From Chlamydiota bacterium (GTDB lineage: Bacteria; Chlamydiota; Chlamydiia; Chlamydiales; JAJFMI01): a stretch of DNA of 5,655 nucleotides. Every line of letters starts with the position of its first letter. The stretch's first letter is position 1. The notes below the pieces were generated by a model. It worked only from the letters and a program-made list of their open reading frames with translations. It was not told the origin of the DNA and ran no database searches. Of this stretch, positions 1-5,655 are shown one piece after another. The translations under genes were made by a program, and so were the position numbers. Where the stretch lies: the NCBI GenBank assembly GCA_021772235.1, contig JAJFMI010000052.1, positions 1 to 5,655 of the forward strand, written 5' to 3'.

Positions 1-148
1 TATTTTTGCCATGACTAAAGACACCCGCTTCTAAAGTTTCCCAAGTTGCGGCAGAACATCCCACACACTGCAGACCGTGACGTGTCAATTCTTGCGCGAG
101 CTTCTGACTCTTTTGCGGAAAATTCTCAAAGATATCCGCAATGGTCAT
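1..148 (-). CDS. DUF1858-type CxxC redox-disulfide protein (N-terminal part, runs off the left edge)
   Basis: The frame opens with ATG at 148-146 and stays open to the window edge, giving 49 codons; the 3' end is missing. The peptide begins MTIADIFENFPQ and contains HGLQCVGC at residues 24-31, followed by AATWETLEAGV. This pattern (a short helix, a CxxC at C28/C31, then a 'xxTLExG' helix) matches the DUF1858 domain, also called the hybrid-cluster-protein-associated redox disulfide domain. Its exact biochemical role is not established; the CxxC could be redox-active or bind a metal. It starts 11 bases after the ferredoxin stop codon and is almost certainly co-transcribed. A purine stretch (AAAAGAG) lies directly against the start codon, too close to be a normal Shine-Dalgarno site. 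It may be a stand-alone protein of about 70 residues or the N-terminal domain of a longer protein, for example one with an IscA/HesB domain; the window cannot decide. Confidence 0.75.
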   Translation of the reverse strand, partial: MTIADIFENFPQKSQKLAQELTRHGLQCVGCSAATWETLEAGVFSHGKN

Positions 149-159
149 CTCTTTTGTAA

Positions 160-420
160 TCAAAATGTCACCTTTACGCAGCCGCCTTTAATACGGCATT
201 GGCAGGCGAGGCGCTCTTGCTCTTGCTCGCCGAGAAAATCAAATTCTTCTTCGGTAAACTCAGTAAGATTTTCCATACCTTCTTCAACTTCTACGATACA
301 AGTACCGCAAACACCCTCTTCACAGGCAAAGGGCACGCCCGCTTCTTCACAGGCAGCTTTGATGGGCGCGCCATCAGTTACTACTGCTTCTTCGTCGTCA
401 TTAAAAATAATCTTAGCCAT
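160..420 (-). CDS. fer: Acidic plant/adrenodoxin-fold 2Fe-2S ferredoxin, 86 aa
   Basis: This small soluble electron carrier has the 2Fe-2S ligand pattern C33-x4-C38-x2-C41 (ACEEGVCGTC) followed by C73 in RLACQC, as in the plant-type ferredoxin fold (Fer2). The length of 86 residues is normal for a single-domain ferredoxin. Residues 44-69 are very rich in Glu/Asp, typical of a protein that docks on basic partner surfaces. Three extra cysteines (C24, C75, C81) lie near the ligand segments. The combination of the GAPI..ACEEAG stretch and the CQC...GGCVKVTF tail agrees with what I remember of the ferredoxin of Chlamydia, which also lies close to sucAB. The ATG lies 9 bases after the lpdA stop with no Shine-Dalgarno match (TAGCCCCTT), so translation is probably coupled to lpdA. 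The partner enzyme is unknown; in Chlamydia the neighbourhood includes the isoprenoid enzyme IspG, a ferredoxin-dependent type of enzyme, but that gene is not in this window. Confidence 0.92.
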   Translation of the reverse strand: MAKIIFNDDEEAVVTDGAPIKAACEEAGVPFACEEGVCGTCIVEVEEGMENLTEFTEEEFDFLGEQEQERLACQCRIKGGCVKVTF

Positions 421-429
421 AAGGGGCTA

Positions 430-1791
430 TTATATGTGAATCGCCTTTTTTACGATAGAGAGGGCGGCCTCTTTTATCGCTTCAGCTAGAGTAGGGTGAG
501 CGTGTGAGCAATTAGCGATATCAAATACGGTAGCGCGTTTTTCAATCGCGAGGGCGCCTTCATGGATCAGTTCCCCTGCATGGGGAGCGATAATATGCAT
601 CCCAAGAAGCATTCCGGTTGCATCATCTGCCAAAAGTTTTACAACGCCTTCTTCTTCACCGATAGCTACGGCGCGGGAGTTGGCTTTGAGGGGAAAACCG
701 CCAACTTTATATTTGATTTTTTTGTCTTTGAGCTCTTCTTCAGTAAATCCTACAGCTGCGACCTCGGGGAATGTATAGACAACGCTCGGTATGGCTAAAT
801 AGTTGAGATGGGGATTTTCTCCAGCGATAATTTCTGCGACGGCTACGCCCTCTTCAGAGGCTTTGTGTGCGAGCATAGGGCCATCAACAACATCGCCAAT
901 TGCATAGATATTGGGAATGGATGTTTGAAAACGCCCATTTATAGAAATCATCCCACGATTAGTTTCTATATTCAGCGCTTCTAAATTGAGGTTTGTTGTA
1001 AATGGTTTGCGGCCGATGCATACGAGCACTTTTTCTGCGGTCACTGTTTCTTTGTTTTCAAATGTAAGGGTAACATCTCCCTCAATTTTGGCATCGACAA
1101 CTTTTGTTGAGAGACGAAATGTTAAGCCCTGTTTTTCGAGGATCTTTTGAAACTCTTTGGAAAGTGTTTTATCAAGTGGGGGGCAGACACGATCGAGAAA
1201 TTCGACAAATTCCACTTCCGTTCCAAGTCGCGCATAAACTGATCCGAGTTCTACTCCAATTACGCCCGCACCAATCACAACCATTTTTTTCGGTACTTCG
1301 TTAAGTGCTAAGGCTCCTGTTGAAGAGAGGATCTGTTTCTCATCAAAAGGGAGAAATGGCAGTGGGGTCGGTTCTGAACCAGTTGCGATAACAAAGTTTT
1401 TCGCTTTGATTTCCTCGCCATTCACTTCAATCGTATTGGCATCTTTAAAACGCGCTTCTCCGATGATTTTTGTGACGCTATTTTTCTGAAAGAGCATCTC
1501 AATACCACGATTAAAGCGTTCCACAACGCCTTTTTTGCGCGCCATCATTTTGCTAAAATCAAGGGTAGGTTTCGCATCAATCCCGTGATCGCCTGCCCCA
1601 TGCAGGATTTGATGGTAGAGTTCAGAAGAGTGCAAAAGAGATTTTGAGGGAATACAGCCAACATTTAAGCAGGTGCCGCCAAGTTTGGGATCTTTTTCCA
1701 CGCAAGCTGTTTTTAAGCCCAGCTGCGCTGCGCGAATCGCGGCGACGTAACCGCCAGGTCCTGCTCCAATAATAACAACATCATATTCCAT
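430..1791 (-). CDS. lpdA: Dihydrolipoyl dehydrogenase (E3), 453 aa
   Basis: This FAD-dependent homodimeric enzyme reoxidises the dihydrolipoyl arm of E2 and reduces NAD+. The N-terminal FAD fold carries GAGPGG at residues 9-14. The redox-active disulfide is C41-LNVG-C46, preceded by LGGT. ATGSEP is at 136-141, and the NAD-binding fold has GAGVIG at 174-179. The second FAD motif YAIGD is at 296-300, followed by GPMLAHKASEEG. The C-terminal dimer domain has the catalytic HAHPTLAE at 430-437, with His432 and Glu437 as the His-Glu pair. All catalytic elements are present and the length is typical for the family. The start ATG follows the sucB stop codon TAG with no spacer and no clear Shine-Dalgarno sequence, suggesting translational coupling. 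The CLNVGCIPSKSLLHSS segment and the GPMLAHKA region resemble the mitochondrial/alphaproteobacterial E3 subtype. The position next to sucAB suggests it serves the 2-oxoglutarate complex, though E3 subunits are often shared with other complexes. Confidence 0.97.
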   Translation of the reverse strand: MEYDVVIIGAGPGGYVAAIRAAQLGLKTACVEKDPKLGGTCLNVGCIPSKSLLHSSELYHQILHGAGDHGIDAKPTLDFSKMMARKKGVVERFNRGIEMLFQKNSVTKIIGEARFKDANTIEVNGEEIKAKNFVIATGSEPTPLPFLPFDEKQILSSTGALALNEVPKKMVVIGAGVIGVELGSVYARLGTEVEFVEFLDRVCPPLDKTLSKEFQKILEKQGLTFRLSTKVVDAKIEGDVTLTFENKETVTAEKVLVCIGRKPFTTNLNLEALNIETNRGMISINGRFQTSIPNIYAIGDVVDGPMLAHKASEEGVAVAEIIAGENPHLNYLAIPSVVYTFPEVAAVGFTEEELKDKKIKYKVGGFPLKANSRAVAIGEEEGVVKLLADDATGMLLGMHIIAPHAGELIHEGALAIEKRATVFDIANCSHAHPTLAEAIKEAALSIVKKAIHI

Positions 1792-2892
1792 CTAGAAATC
1801 CAGCATTAATCGAGCTGGCTCCTCCAAGTTTTTGCGAATGTGCATCAGAAAGCTTACAGCCTGCTCGCCATCAACAATGCGGTGATCGTAGCTAAGCGCT
1901 AAATACATCATCGGACGAATCACAATTTCATCATCAACGACCACGGGGCGTTTGACGATATTGTGCATGCCTAAAATCGCGCTCTGCGGCGGGTTTAAGA
2001 TGGGTGTTGAGCAGAGTGAACCAAATTTCCCTGCGTTCGTAATAGTGAATGTGCCACCTTTGAGTTCATCAATTCCGATTTTTCCTTCGCGCGCTTTTTT
2101 CGCATATTCTGCAATGCCACCTTCAATTTCCGCAAATGAGAGATTTTCGCAGTTGCGCAATACCGGCACCATCAAGCCTTTTTCTGTAGAAACGGCAAAG
2201 CTCAAATTGTAGTGGTTATTATAAACGATTTCGTCACCTTCGAGATAGGCATTGATCTCAGGAAATTTCTTTAGCGCCTGGACGCACGCTTTTGCAAAAA
2301 AGGACATAAAGCCAAGGCGCACTCCGTGCTGCTTCTCAAATGTCTCTTTCTCCTTCGCACGAACTTCAATCACTTTTTGCATATCGACTTCATTGAATGT
2401 TGTCAGCATCGCGGTCTGATTTTTCACTTCGACAAGGCGTTTTGCAATGGTCTTTCTTAAACCTGACATGCGTTTGCGCGTCTGATCAGTAGTCGGCACC
2501 GGTTTTATTTCTGGAGGAGCTTCTTGTGGAGTTTCTTCTTTTTTCTTGAGATAATCATCGGGCATAATGCGAGCAGAAGGCCCTTCTGTTTTTGGTTGCG
2601 GTGCAGGTTCTGACTTGGGTTCTTCTTTTTTTACTTCAGGCGCAGGCGCAGCCGCTCCTTCCGAATCGACACTTCCCACGACTTGCCCAATTTGCACCGT
2701 ATCGCCCACGTTTACAGAAAGCTCTAAAGTCCCGCTTGCCGGCGCATGCAAAACCTGGTTCACTTTTTCTGTTTCGATTTCTAAGACTTCTGCATCTTTC
2801 TCAACATGCGTGCCATTTGCGGCAATGATGCTAGCCACTTGTGCTTCGGTTACCGACTCTCCCGCAGGAGGAACTTTGATTTCAATTTTCAT
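1792..2892 (-). CDS. sucB: Dihydrolipoyllysine-residue succinyltransferase (E2o of 2-oxoglutarate dehydrogenase), 366 aa
   Basis: This core subunit of the 2-oxoglutarate dehydrogenase complex transfers the succinyl group from its lipoyl arm to CoA. Residues 2-76 form one lipoyl domain, with the lipoylated lysine expected at K43 (EIETEKVNQ). Residues 77-140 are a flexible linker rich in Ala, Pro, Glu and Lys. Residues 142-366 are the acyltransferase domain, with GTFTITNAGKFGS at 280-292, STPILNPPQSAILGMH at 295-310 and the catalytic DHRIVDG at 336-342 (His337, Asp341). The STPI and C-terminal RLMLDF segments fit the succinyl-specific E2o type rather than the pyruvate type. The usual peripheral subunit-binding domain is missing or reduced to a scrap (PSARIMPDDYL, about residues 105-115), which makes the protein shorter than the roughly 400 residues of E. 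coli SucB. The start codon overlaps the sucA stop codon by four bases. The LNPPQ and EKVNQ contexts recall chlamydial SucB. Confidence 0.96.
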   Translation of the reverse strand: MKIEIKVPPAGESVTEAQVASIIAANGTHVEKDAEVLEIETEKVNQVLHAPASGTLELSVNVGDTVQIGQVVGSVDSEGAAAPAPEVKKEEPKSEPAPQPKTEGPSARIMPDDYLKKKEETPQEAPPEIKPVPTTDQTRKRMSGLRKTIAKRLVEVKNQTAMLTTFNEVDMQKVIEVRAKEKETFEKQHGVRLGFMSFFAKACVQALKKFPEINAYLEGDEIVYNNHYNLSFAVSTEKGLMVPVLRNCENLSFAEIEGGIAEYAKKAREGKIGIDELKGGTFTITNAGKFGSLCSTPILNPPQSAILGMHNIVKRPVVVDDEIVIRPMMYLALSYDHRIVDGEQAVSFLMHIRKNLEEPARLMLDF

Positions 2893-5531
2893 GAAAATAC
2901 CTTCTCAAGCCATTCAGCTTGTTCTTTTTTATGAAGAGCAATTGTTCCAGCAGACGTCACACTACTGCGTCCGCGTCCACCGTATGAGAGTTTTTTCTCG
3001 GGAAATAGCGCCATAAAATGCGGCCGCACAAACTCCCAAGCTCCCATATTTTCATGCTCCTCTTGTACCCACATAACTTCTTCGATCTGCGCGTATTTGT
3101 CTACAATTTTTTTGAGTTTTTCCGTATGCAGCGGGTAGAGCTGTTCAACGCGTACAATTGCAATATCTTGATCACCGCGTTTTTCAACCAAGTCATAATA
3201 GACTTTTCCTGAGCAGAGCAGCAACTTTTTTGCAGTCGTTTTTTGCGCCGGATCATCAAGGATCTCTTCAAAGGTGCCTTGCGAAAAGTCATGAACAGAG
3301 GAAAGCGAAGGCGCAAAACGCAAAAGCGCCTTGGGCGTAAAGATCACAAGTGGGCGCTTAAAGGGAAGTTTAGCATGGCGACAAAGTAAATGAAATTCTT
3401 GTGCAGGCGACGTGACATTGCAGATGAAAATCGAATCATTTCCCGCCACTTGCAAAAAGCGCTCGATGCGTCCAGATGAGTGTTCTGGTCCCTGACCCTC
3501 ATAACCGTGCGGTAAAAACAGAACAAGCGGGGCAAACTGTCCCCATTTCCGTTCAGCAGAAGCGATAAACTGGTCGATGATGATTTGCGCACCATTCACA
3601 AAATCACCAAACTGCGCTTCCCAAATTGTTAATCCGTCGGGTTTTTCCAAGCTAAATCCATACTCAAAGCCCATAACACCGTACTCAGAGAGCGGCGAAT
3701 TATGCACTTCAAAAGTCGCATTGGAAATTTTCTCAAGTGGTAAATAGGCCTGACCACTCTCCTGATCGATAAGTGCCGCATGGCGATGTGAAAAAGTGCC
3801 GCGGCGCGAATCCTGCCCAGAGATACGTATGGAGATGTTTTCTTGCAAAAGCGTCGCGTAGGCTAAGTACTCCCCCATTCCCCAATCGATCCGTTTTTCA
3901 TCTGGATTTCCTGAAACCATCTGCAAGCGCTGCTCAAACAATTTTTCCAATTTCGGATGAGGATGGAACCCTTCTGGCATGCTGCAAAATTGCTCTGCAA
4001 ATTTTTTAAGCTGATCTGCAGGCTGCGCTGTTTCAACTGAAACAAAAGGATCAATAGGTGCTGAAGATTCCTCCTGTTTTTCAGGAATCGCAAGCTCTGT
4101 TTCAAGTTCTCTCTTAAAATCATCAACGAGCGCTTTTACTTCCACATCACTTAGCTCACCAGCCTCAACAAGCTTTTTCCCAAAAAGATCGCGCACATTA
4201 GCGCGCGATCGAATCAATTTATACTCGCGCGGCTGCGTAAAACTGGGCTCGTCTGATTCATTGTGGCCATACTTGCGATAACAGCTCAGATCGATAAAGA
4301 CATCACAGCCAAATTTCTGGCGCACTTGCGCAGCAAGTTTTGCCACATAAACCGCACTTTCAGGATCCTCGCCATTTACATGAAAAACAGGAGCACCAAA
4401 CGCTTTTGCAATATCAGTGCAGTAGAGATTTGAGCGCGCCTCTTCATTTGAGGCAGTAAAACCGACTTGGTTGTTGATGACAATATGGAGCGTTCCCGCC
4501 GTTTCATAGCCCTTTAAGCGGCAAAATTGTAGAGTTTCGTAGATAATTCCCTGACCAGCAATTGCCGCATCACCATGAAGCAAAATTGGCAAAACCGAAT
4601 TTTTTTGGCTACGTCCATTTTGGCGCGCACGCGTTGCACCCAAAACTACTGGGTCAACCGCCTCTAAATGACTGGGATTGGCAGCCAGCTCTAAAGAAAA
4701 TTCTTCCCCACCTCGGAGTTTAACCTTACGCTTGTAACCTTTGTGATATTTCACATCACCGCTTCCCTCCCACGTTTTAGGAAAGTGACCGGCTGAAAAT
4801 TCGTGAAAAATCGCACTATACGGCTTGCCTAGAACGTTTGTTAAAACATTGAGACGTCCCCGGTGGGCCATTCCTAAAAGGGCGTCACGCACGCCTAATT
4901 CGCCAGCAGTCTCAAAAATTTCAAAGAGCATCGGAATGAGCGTCTCGCCACCTTCAAGTGAAAAACGCTTCTGTCCCGGAAATTTCATCTGAATAAATGA
5001 TTCAAACACTTCAGAACGGTTAAGATGGACTAAAGCTTCTCGTCGCTCCTCTTTGGTTAAAGAAGGGATTTGCGGCTCAATCTGCGCCTGGATAAACGCT
5101 TCCAGTTCCGGATTTTGCAAACCCATATACTCAAAACCGATCGTGCCACAATAAATCGCTTCGAGCGCGCTAATCAAATCTTTAATCGGAGCTTTTGCTT
5201 GATTGAGGAGCCCACACGTTGGAACCACCTCATCCAAATTTGTAAAACCAAAATTTTCAATAGTAAGTTCTGGCACATCAAGCTGACTACCAATCGCAAT
5301 TGGATTGATTTTTGCAAGTTTATGGCCGAAAATTCGATAAGCATCGATTAAACGCGCCACGCGCAACTCCCCTCCACCTGCAGCCTGGGGCAACTTTTCA
5401 GCAAATTGCATCCCCTCAAAAAACCGCTGCCAACTCACGTCAACAGAATTTGAATCTTGCAAATATGCAGCATATAGCGTATCAATATATTGCATACTTG
5501 AGAGATTTACGTAAGAAATTGGATCATCCAT
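2889..5531 (-). CDS. sucA: 2-oxoglutarate dehydrogenase E1 component, 880 aa
   Basis: This thiamine-diphosphate enzyme decarboxylates 2-oxoglutarate and succinylates the E2o lipoyl group. Residues 7-43 form the N-terminal helix typical of E1o (QYIDTLY..., SWQRFFEGMQFA), which in other species helps bind E2. The first catalytic domain contains GMAHRGRLNVL (220-230), GDVKYHKGY (258-266), NPSHLEAVDPVVLG (285-298), the cofactor motif GDAAIAGQG...NN (320-354) and CYRKYGHNESDEP (417-429). After a linker at about 475-505 comes the pyrimidine-binding domain with SGQDSRRGTFSHRHA (571-585), NSPLSEYGVMGFEYG (611-625), FGDFVNGAQ (641-649) and PHGYEGQGPEHSSGR (674-688). The C-terminal domain has QEEHENMGAW (823-832) and YGGRGRSS (850-857). 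It is shorter than E. coli SucA (933 aa), but no core motif is missing. I chose ATG at 5531-5529; an in-frame TTG at 5537-5535 would add two residues, and a TAA stop at 5549-5547 bars any longer version. Neither start has a good Shine-Dalgarno match. Confidence 0.97.
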   Translation of the reverse strand: MDDPISYVNLSSMQYIDTLYAAYLQDSNSVDVSWQRFFEGMQFAEKLPQAAGGGELRVARLIDAYRIFGHKLAKINPIAIGSQLDVPELTIENFGFTNLDEVVPTCGLLNQAKAPIKDLISALEAIYCGTIGFEYMGLQNPELEAFIQAQIEPQIPSLTKEERREALVHLNRSEVFESFIQMKFPGQKRFSLEGGETLIPMLFEIFETAGELGVRDALLGMAHRGRLNVLTNVLGKPYSAIFHEFSAGHFPKTWEGSGDVKYHKGYKRKVKLRGGEEFSLELAANPSHLEAVDPVVLGATRARQNGRSQKNSVLPILLHGDAAIAGQGIIYETLQFCRLKGYETAGTLHIVINNQVGFTASNEEARSNLYCTDIAKAFGAPVFHVNGEDPESAVYVAKLAAQVRQKFGCDVFIDLSCYRKYGHNESDEPSFTQPREYKLIRSRANVRDLFGKKLVEAGELSDVEVKALVDDFKRELETELAIPEKQEESSAPIDPFVSVETAQPADQLKKFAEQFCSMPEGFHPHPKLEKLFEQRLQMVSGNPDEKRIDWGMGEYLAYATLLQENISIRISGQDSRRGTFSHRHAALIDQESGQAYLPLEKISNATFEVHNSPLSEYGVMGFEYGFSLEKPDGLTIWEAQFGDFVNGAQIIIDQFIASAERKWGQFAPLVLFLPHGYEGQGPEHSSGRIERFLQVAGNDSIFICNVTSPAQEFHLLCRHAKLPFKRPLVIFTPKALLRFAPSLSSVHDFSQGTFEEILDDPAQKTTAKKLLLCSGKVYYDLVEKRGDQDIAIVRVEQLYPLHTEKLKKIVDKYAQIEEVMWVQEEHENMGAWEFVRPHFMALFPEKKLSYGGRGRSSVTSAGTIALHKKEQAEWLEKVFS
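2900..2906 (-). promoter_or_regulatory. Ribosome binding site of sucB
   Basis: On the minus strand GAGAAGG lies inside the last codons of sucA, 7 bases before the sucB ATG at 2892-2890. This is the clearest Shine-Dalgarno-like sequence at any of the five starts in the window. It supports the sucB start chosen here and suggests that sucB can recruit ribosomes itself as well as by coupling through the ATGA overlap with sucA. Confidence 0.6.
4182..4210 (-). terminator. Intrinsic-terminator-like hairpin inside sucA, sense orientation
   Basis: Read on the minus strand, GATCGCGCGC, a TAAT loop and GTGCGCGATC form a 10-bp stem (9 Watson-Crick pairs and one G-U) followed at once by TTTTT. Positions are 4210-4201 for the first arm, 4200-4197 for the loop, 4196-4187 for the second arm and 4186-4182 for the T-run. 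This is the classic form of a Rho-independent terminator, yet it lies in the coding sequence for residues around 441-450 of SucA (SRANVRDLF). I infer that translating ribosomes normally keep it from folding, so it might act only when translation fails; it could also be a chance result of the codons for this conserved segment. Its activity is unproven. Confidence 0.4.
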
Positions 5532-5558
5532 TTGCAAATAAATCGGTTAATCTTTTAA

Positions 5559-5602
5559 AATGCTGTTTTAATTTGATTGCATTTAACTGAATAAACAGCA
5601 TT
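5559..5602. repeat. 10-bp perfect inverted repeat in the sucA leader
   Basis: The arms AATGCTGTTT (5559-5568) and AAACAGCATT (5593-5602) are exact reverse complements separated by 24 bases. A second, outer pair GGTTAAT (5545-5551) and ATTAACC (5600-5606) overlaps the right arm, so alternative pairings are possible. The repeat falls between the promoter candidate and the sucA start, so it could be an operator for a dimeric regulator or a leader stem-loop in the mRNA. It lacks the short loop and long T-run of a normal terminator. Confidence 0.6.
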
Positions 5603-5613
5603 AACCCTATACT

Positions 5614-5642
5614 TTTATATAACATATTTTAAAGTAGAGCAA
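5614..5642 (-). promoter_or_regulatory. Candidate sigma70-type promoter for the sucA operon
   Basis: On the minus strand TTGCTC (5642-5637) is followed by a 17-base spacer and TATAAA (5619-5614). The -10 box matches 5 of 6 consensus positions and the -35 box 3 of 6. A start site near 5607 would leave a leader of about 75 bases before the sucA ATG, containing the inverted repeat at 5559-5602. The region is strongly AT-rich, so chance matches are common and the call is tentative. No other gene or RNA is visible between 5532 and the right edge. Confidence 0.4.
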
Positions 5643-5655
5643 AAGAAATTTTTTA

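Noticed and set aside
77..489. Two overlapping plus-strand open frames opposite the ferredoxin gene (77-439 and 199-489).
   Set aside because: They lie antisense to a ferredoxin with all its cluster ligands, and the translations look like noise (serine-rich or phenylalanine-rich).
2567..3016. A 149-codon open frame on the plus strand across the sucA/sucB junction.
   Set aside because: It is antisense to two well-supported genes, its peptide is low-complexity Ser/Thr/Ala/Pro with no recognisable motif, and much of it mirrors the Ala/Pro-rich E2 linker. It is a shadow frame.
3308..3332. A 7-bp inverted repeat AAGGCGC/GCGCCTT with an 11-base loop inside sucA.
   Set aside because: There is no T-run after it on either strand, the loop is long, and the codons for a KALLRFAP segment explain it. 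It is likely chance.
5559..5602. The leader inverted repeat as an intrinsic terminator of a gene to the right.
   Set aside because: The 24-base loop, AT-rich stem and only four Ts after it make a terminator unlikely. It is kept as an inverted repeat of unknown role.
5573..5613. A plus-strand promoter with TATACT at 5608-5613, which would drive a divergent gene off the right edge.
   Set aside because: No acceptable -35 box lies 16-18 bases upstream and the DNA is so AT-rich that a single -10 match carries little weight.
1..5655. Mobile elements, CRISPR arrays, tRNA or rRNA genes.
   Set aside because: The window is almost fully covered by intact metabolic genes. I saw no transposase, no spaced direct repeats, and no tRNA-like or rRNA-like segment.

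Overview
The window holds one compact operon read entirely on the minus strand, from right to left. It starts in an AT-rich leader at about 5532-5655 and runs through sucA (E1o), sucB (E2o), lpdA (E3), a small 2Fe-2S ferredoxin and the first 49 codons of a DUF1858-type CxxC protein cut off at the left edge. The first three genes encode all components of the 2-oxoglutarate dehydrogenase complex, the TCA-cycle step from 2-oxoglutarate to succinyl-CoA. The genes are very tightly packed: sucA/sucB overlap by 4 bases (ATGA), sucB/lpdA abut directly (TAG then ATG), and the gaps before the ferredoxin and the DUF1858 gene are 9 and 11 bases. I see no intergenic terminator between any of them.

Organism: most probably a member of the Chlamydiae, and more likely an environmental (Parachlamydia/Waddlia/Simkania-like) one than Chlamydia proper. 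Three things support this. The E2o has an unusual lipoyl-lysine context (EKVNQ, then HAPASG) and lacks a recognisable E3-binding domain. The ferredoxin closely resembles my recollection of the chlamydial ferredoxin, with an ACEEAG stretch and an LACQC...GGCVKVTF tail. In Chlamydia trachomatis sucA, sucB and the ferredoxin gene also lie close together (CT054, CT055, CT059). This assignment rests on memory of family features, not on a search.

How the genes work together: SucA decarboxylates 2-oxoglutarate on thiamine diphosphate and passes the succinyl group to the lipoyl arm of SucB. SucB makes succinyl-CoA, and LpdA reoxidises the dihydrolipoyl group with FAD and NAD+. The ferredoxin and DUF1858 protein suggest a link from the same transcript to electron transfer or Fe-S metabolism, but nothing in the sequence shows that they act on the dehydrogenase.

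This is mainly a housekeeping locus and I found no evidence of a new system. The points that merit a second look are a strong intrinsic-terminator-like hairpin inside the sucA coding region in the sense direction (4182-4210), the near-complete loss of the peripheral subunit-binding domain from SucB, the placement of a mitochondrial-like lpdA next to sucAB, and a 10-bp inverted repeat in the sucA leader just downstream of the best promoter candidate.
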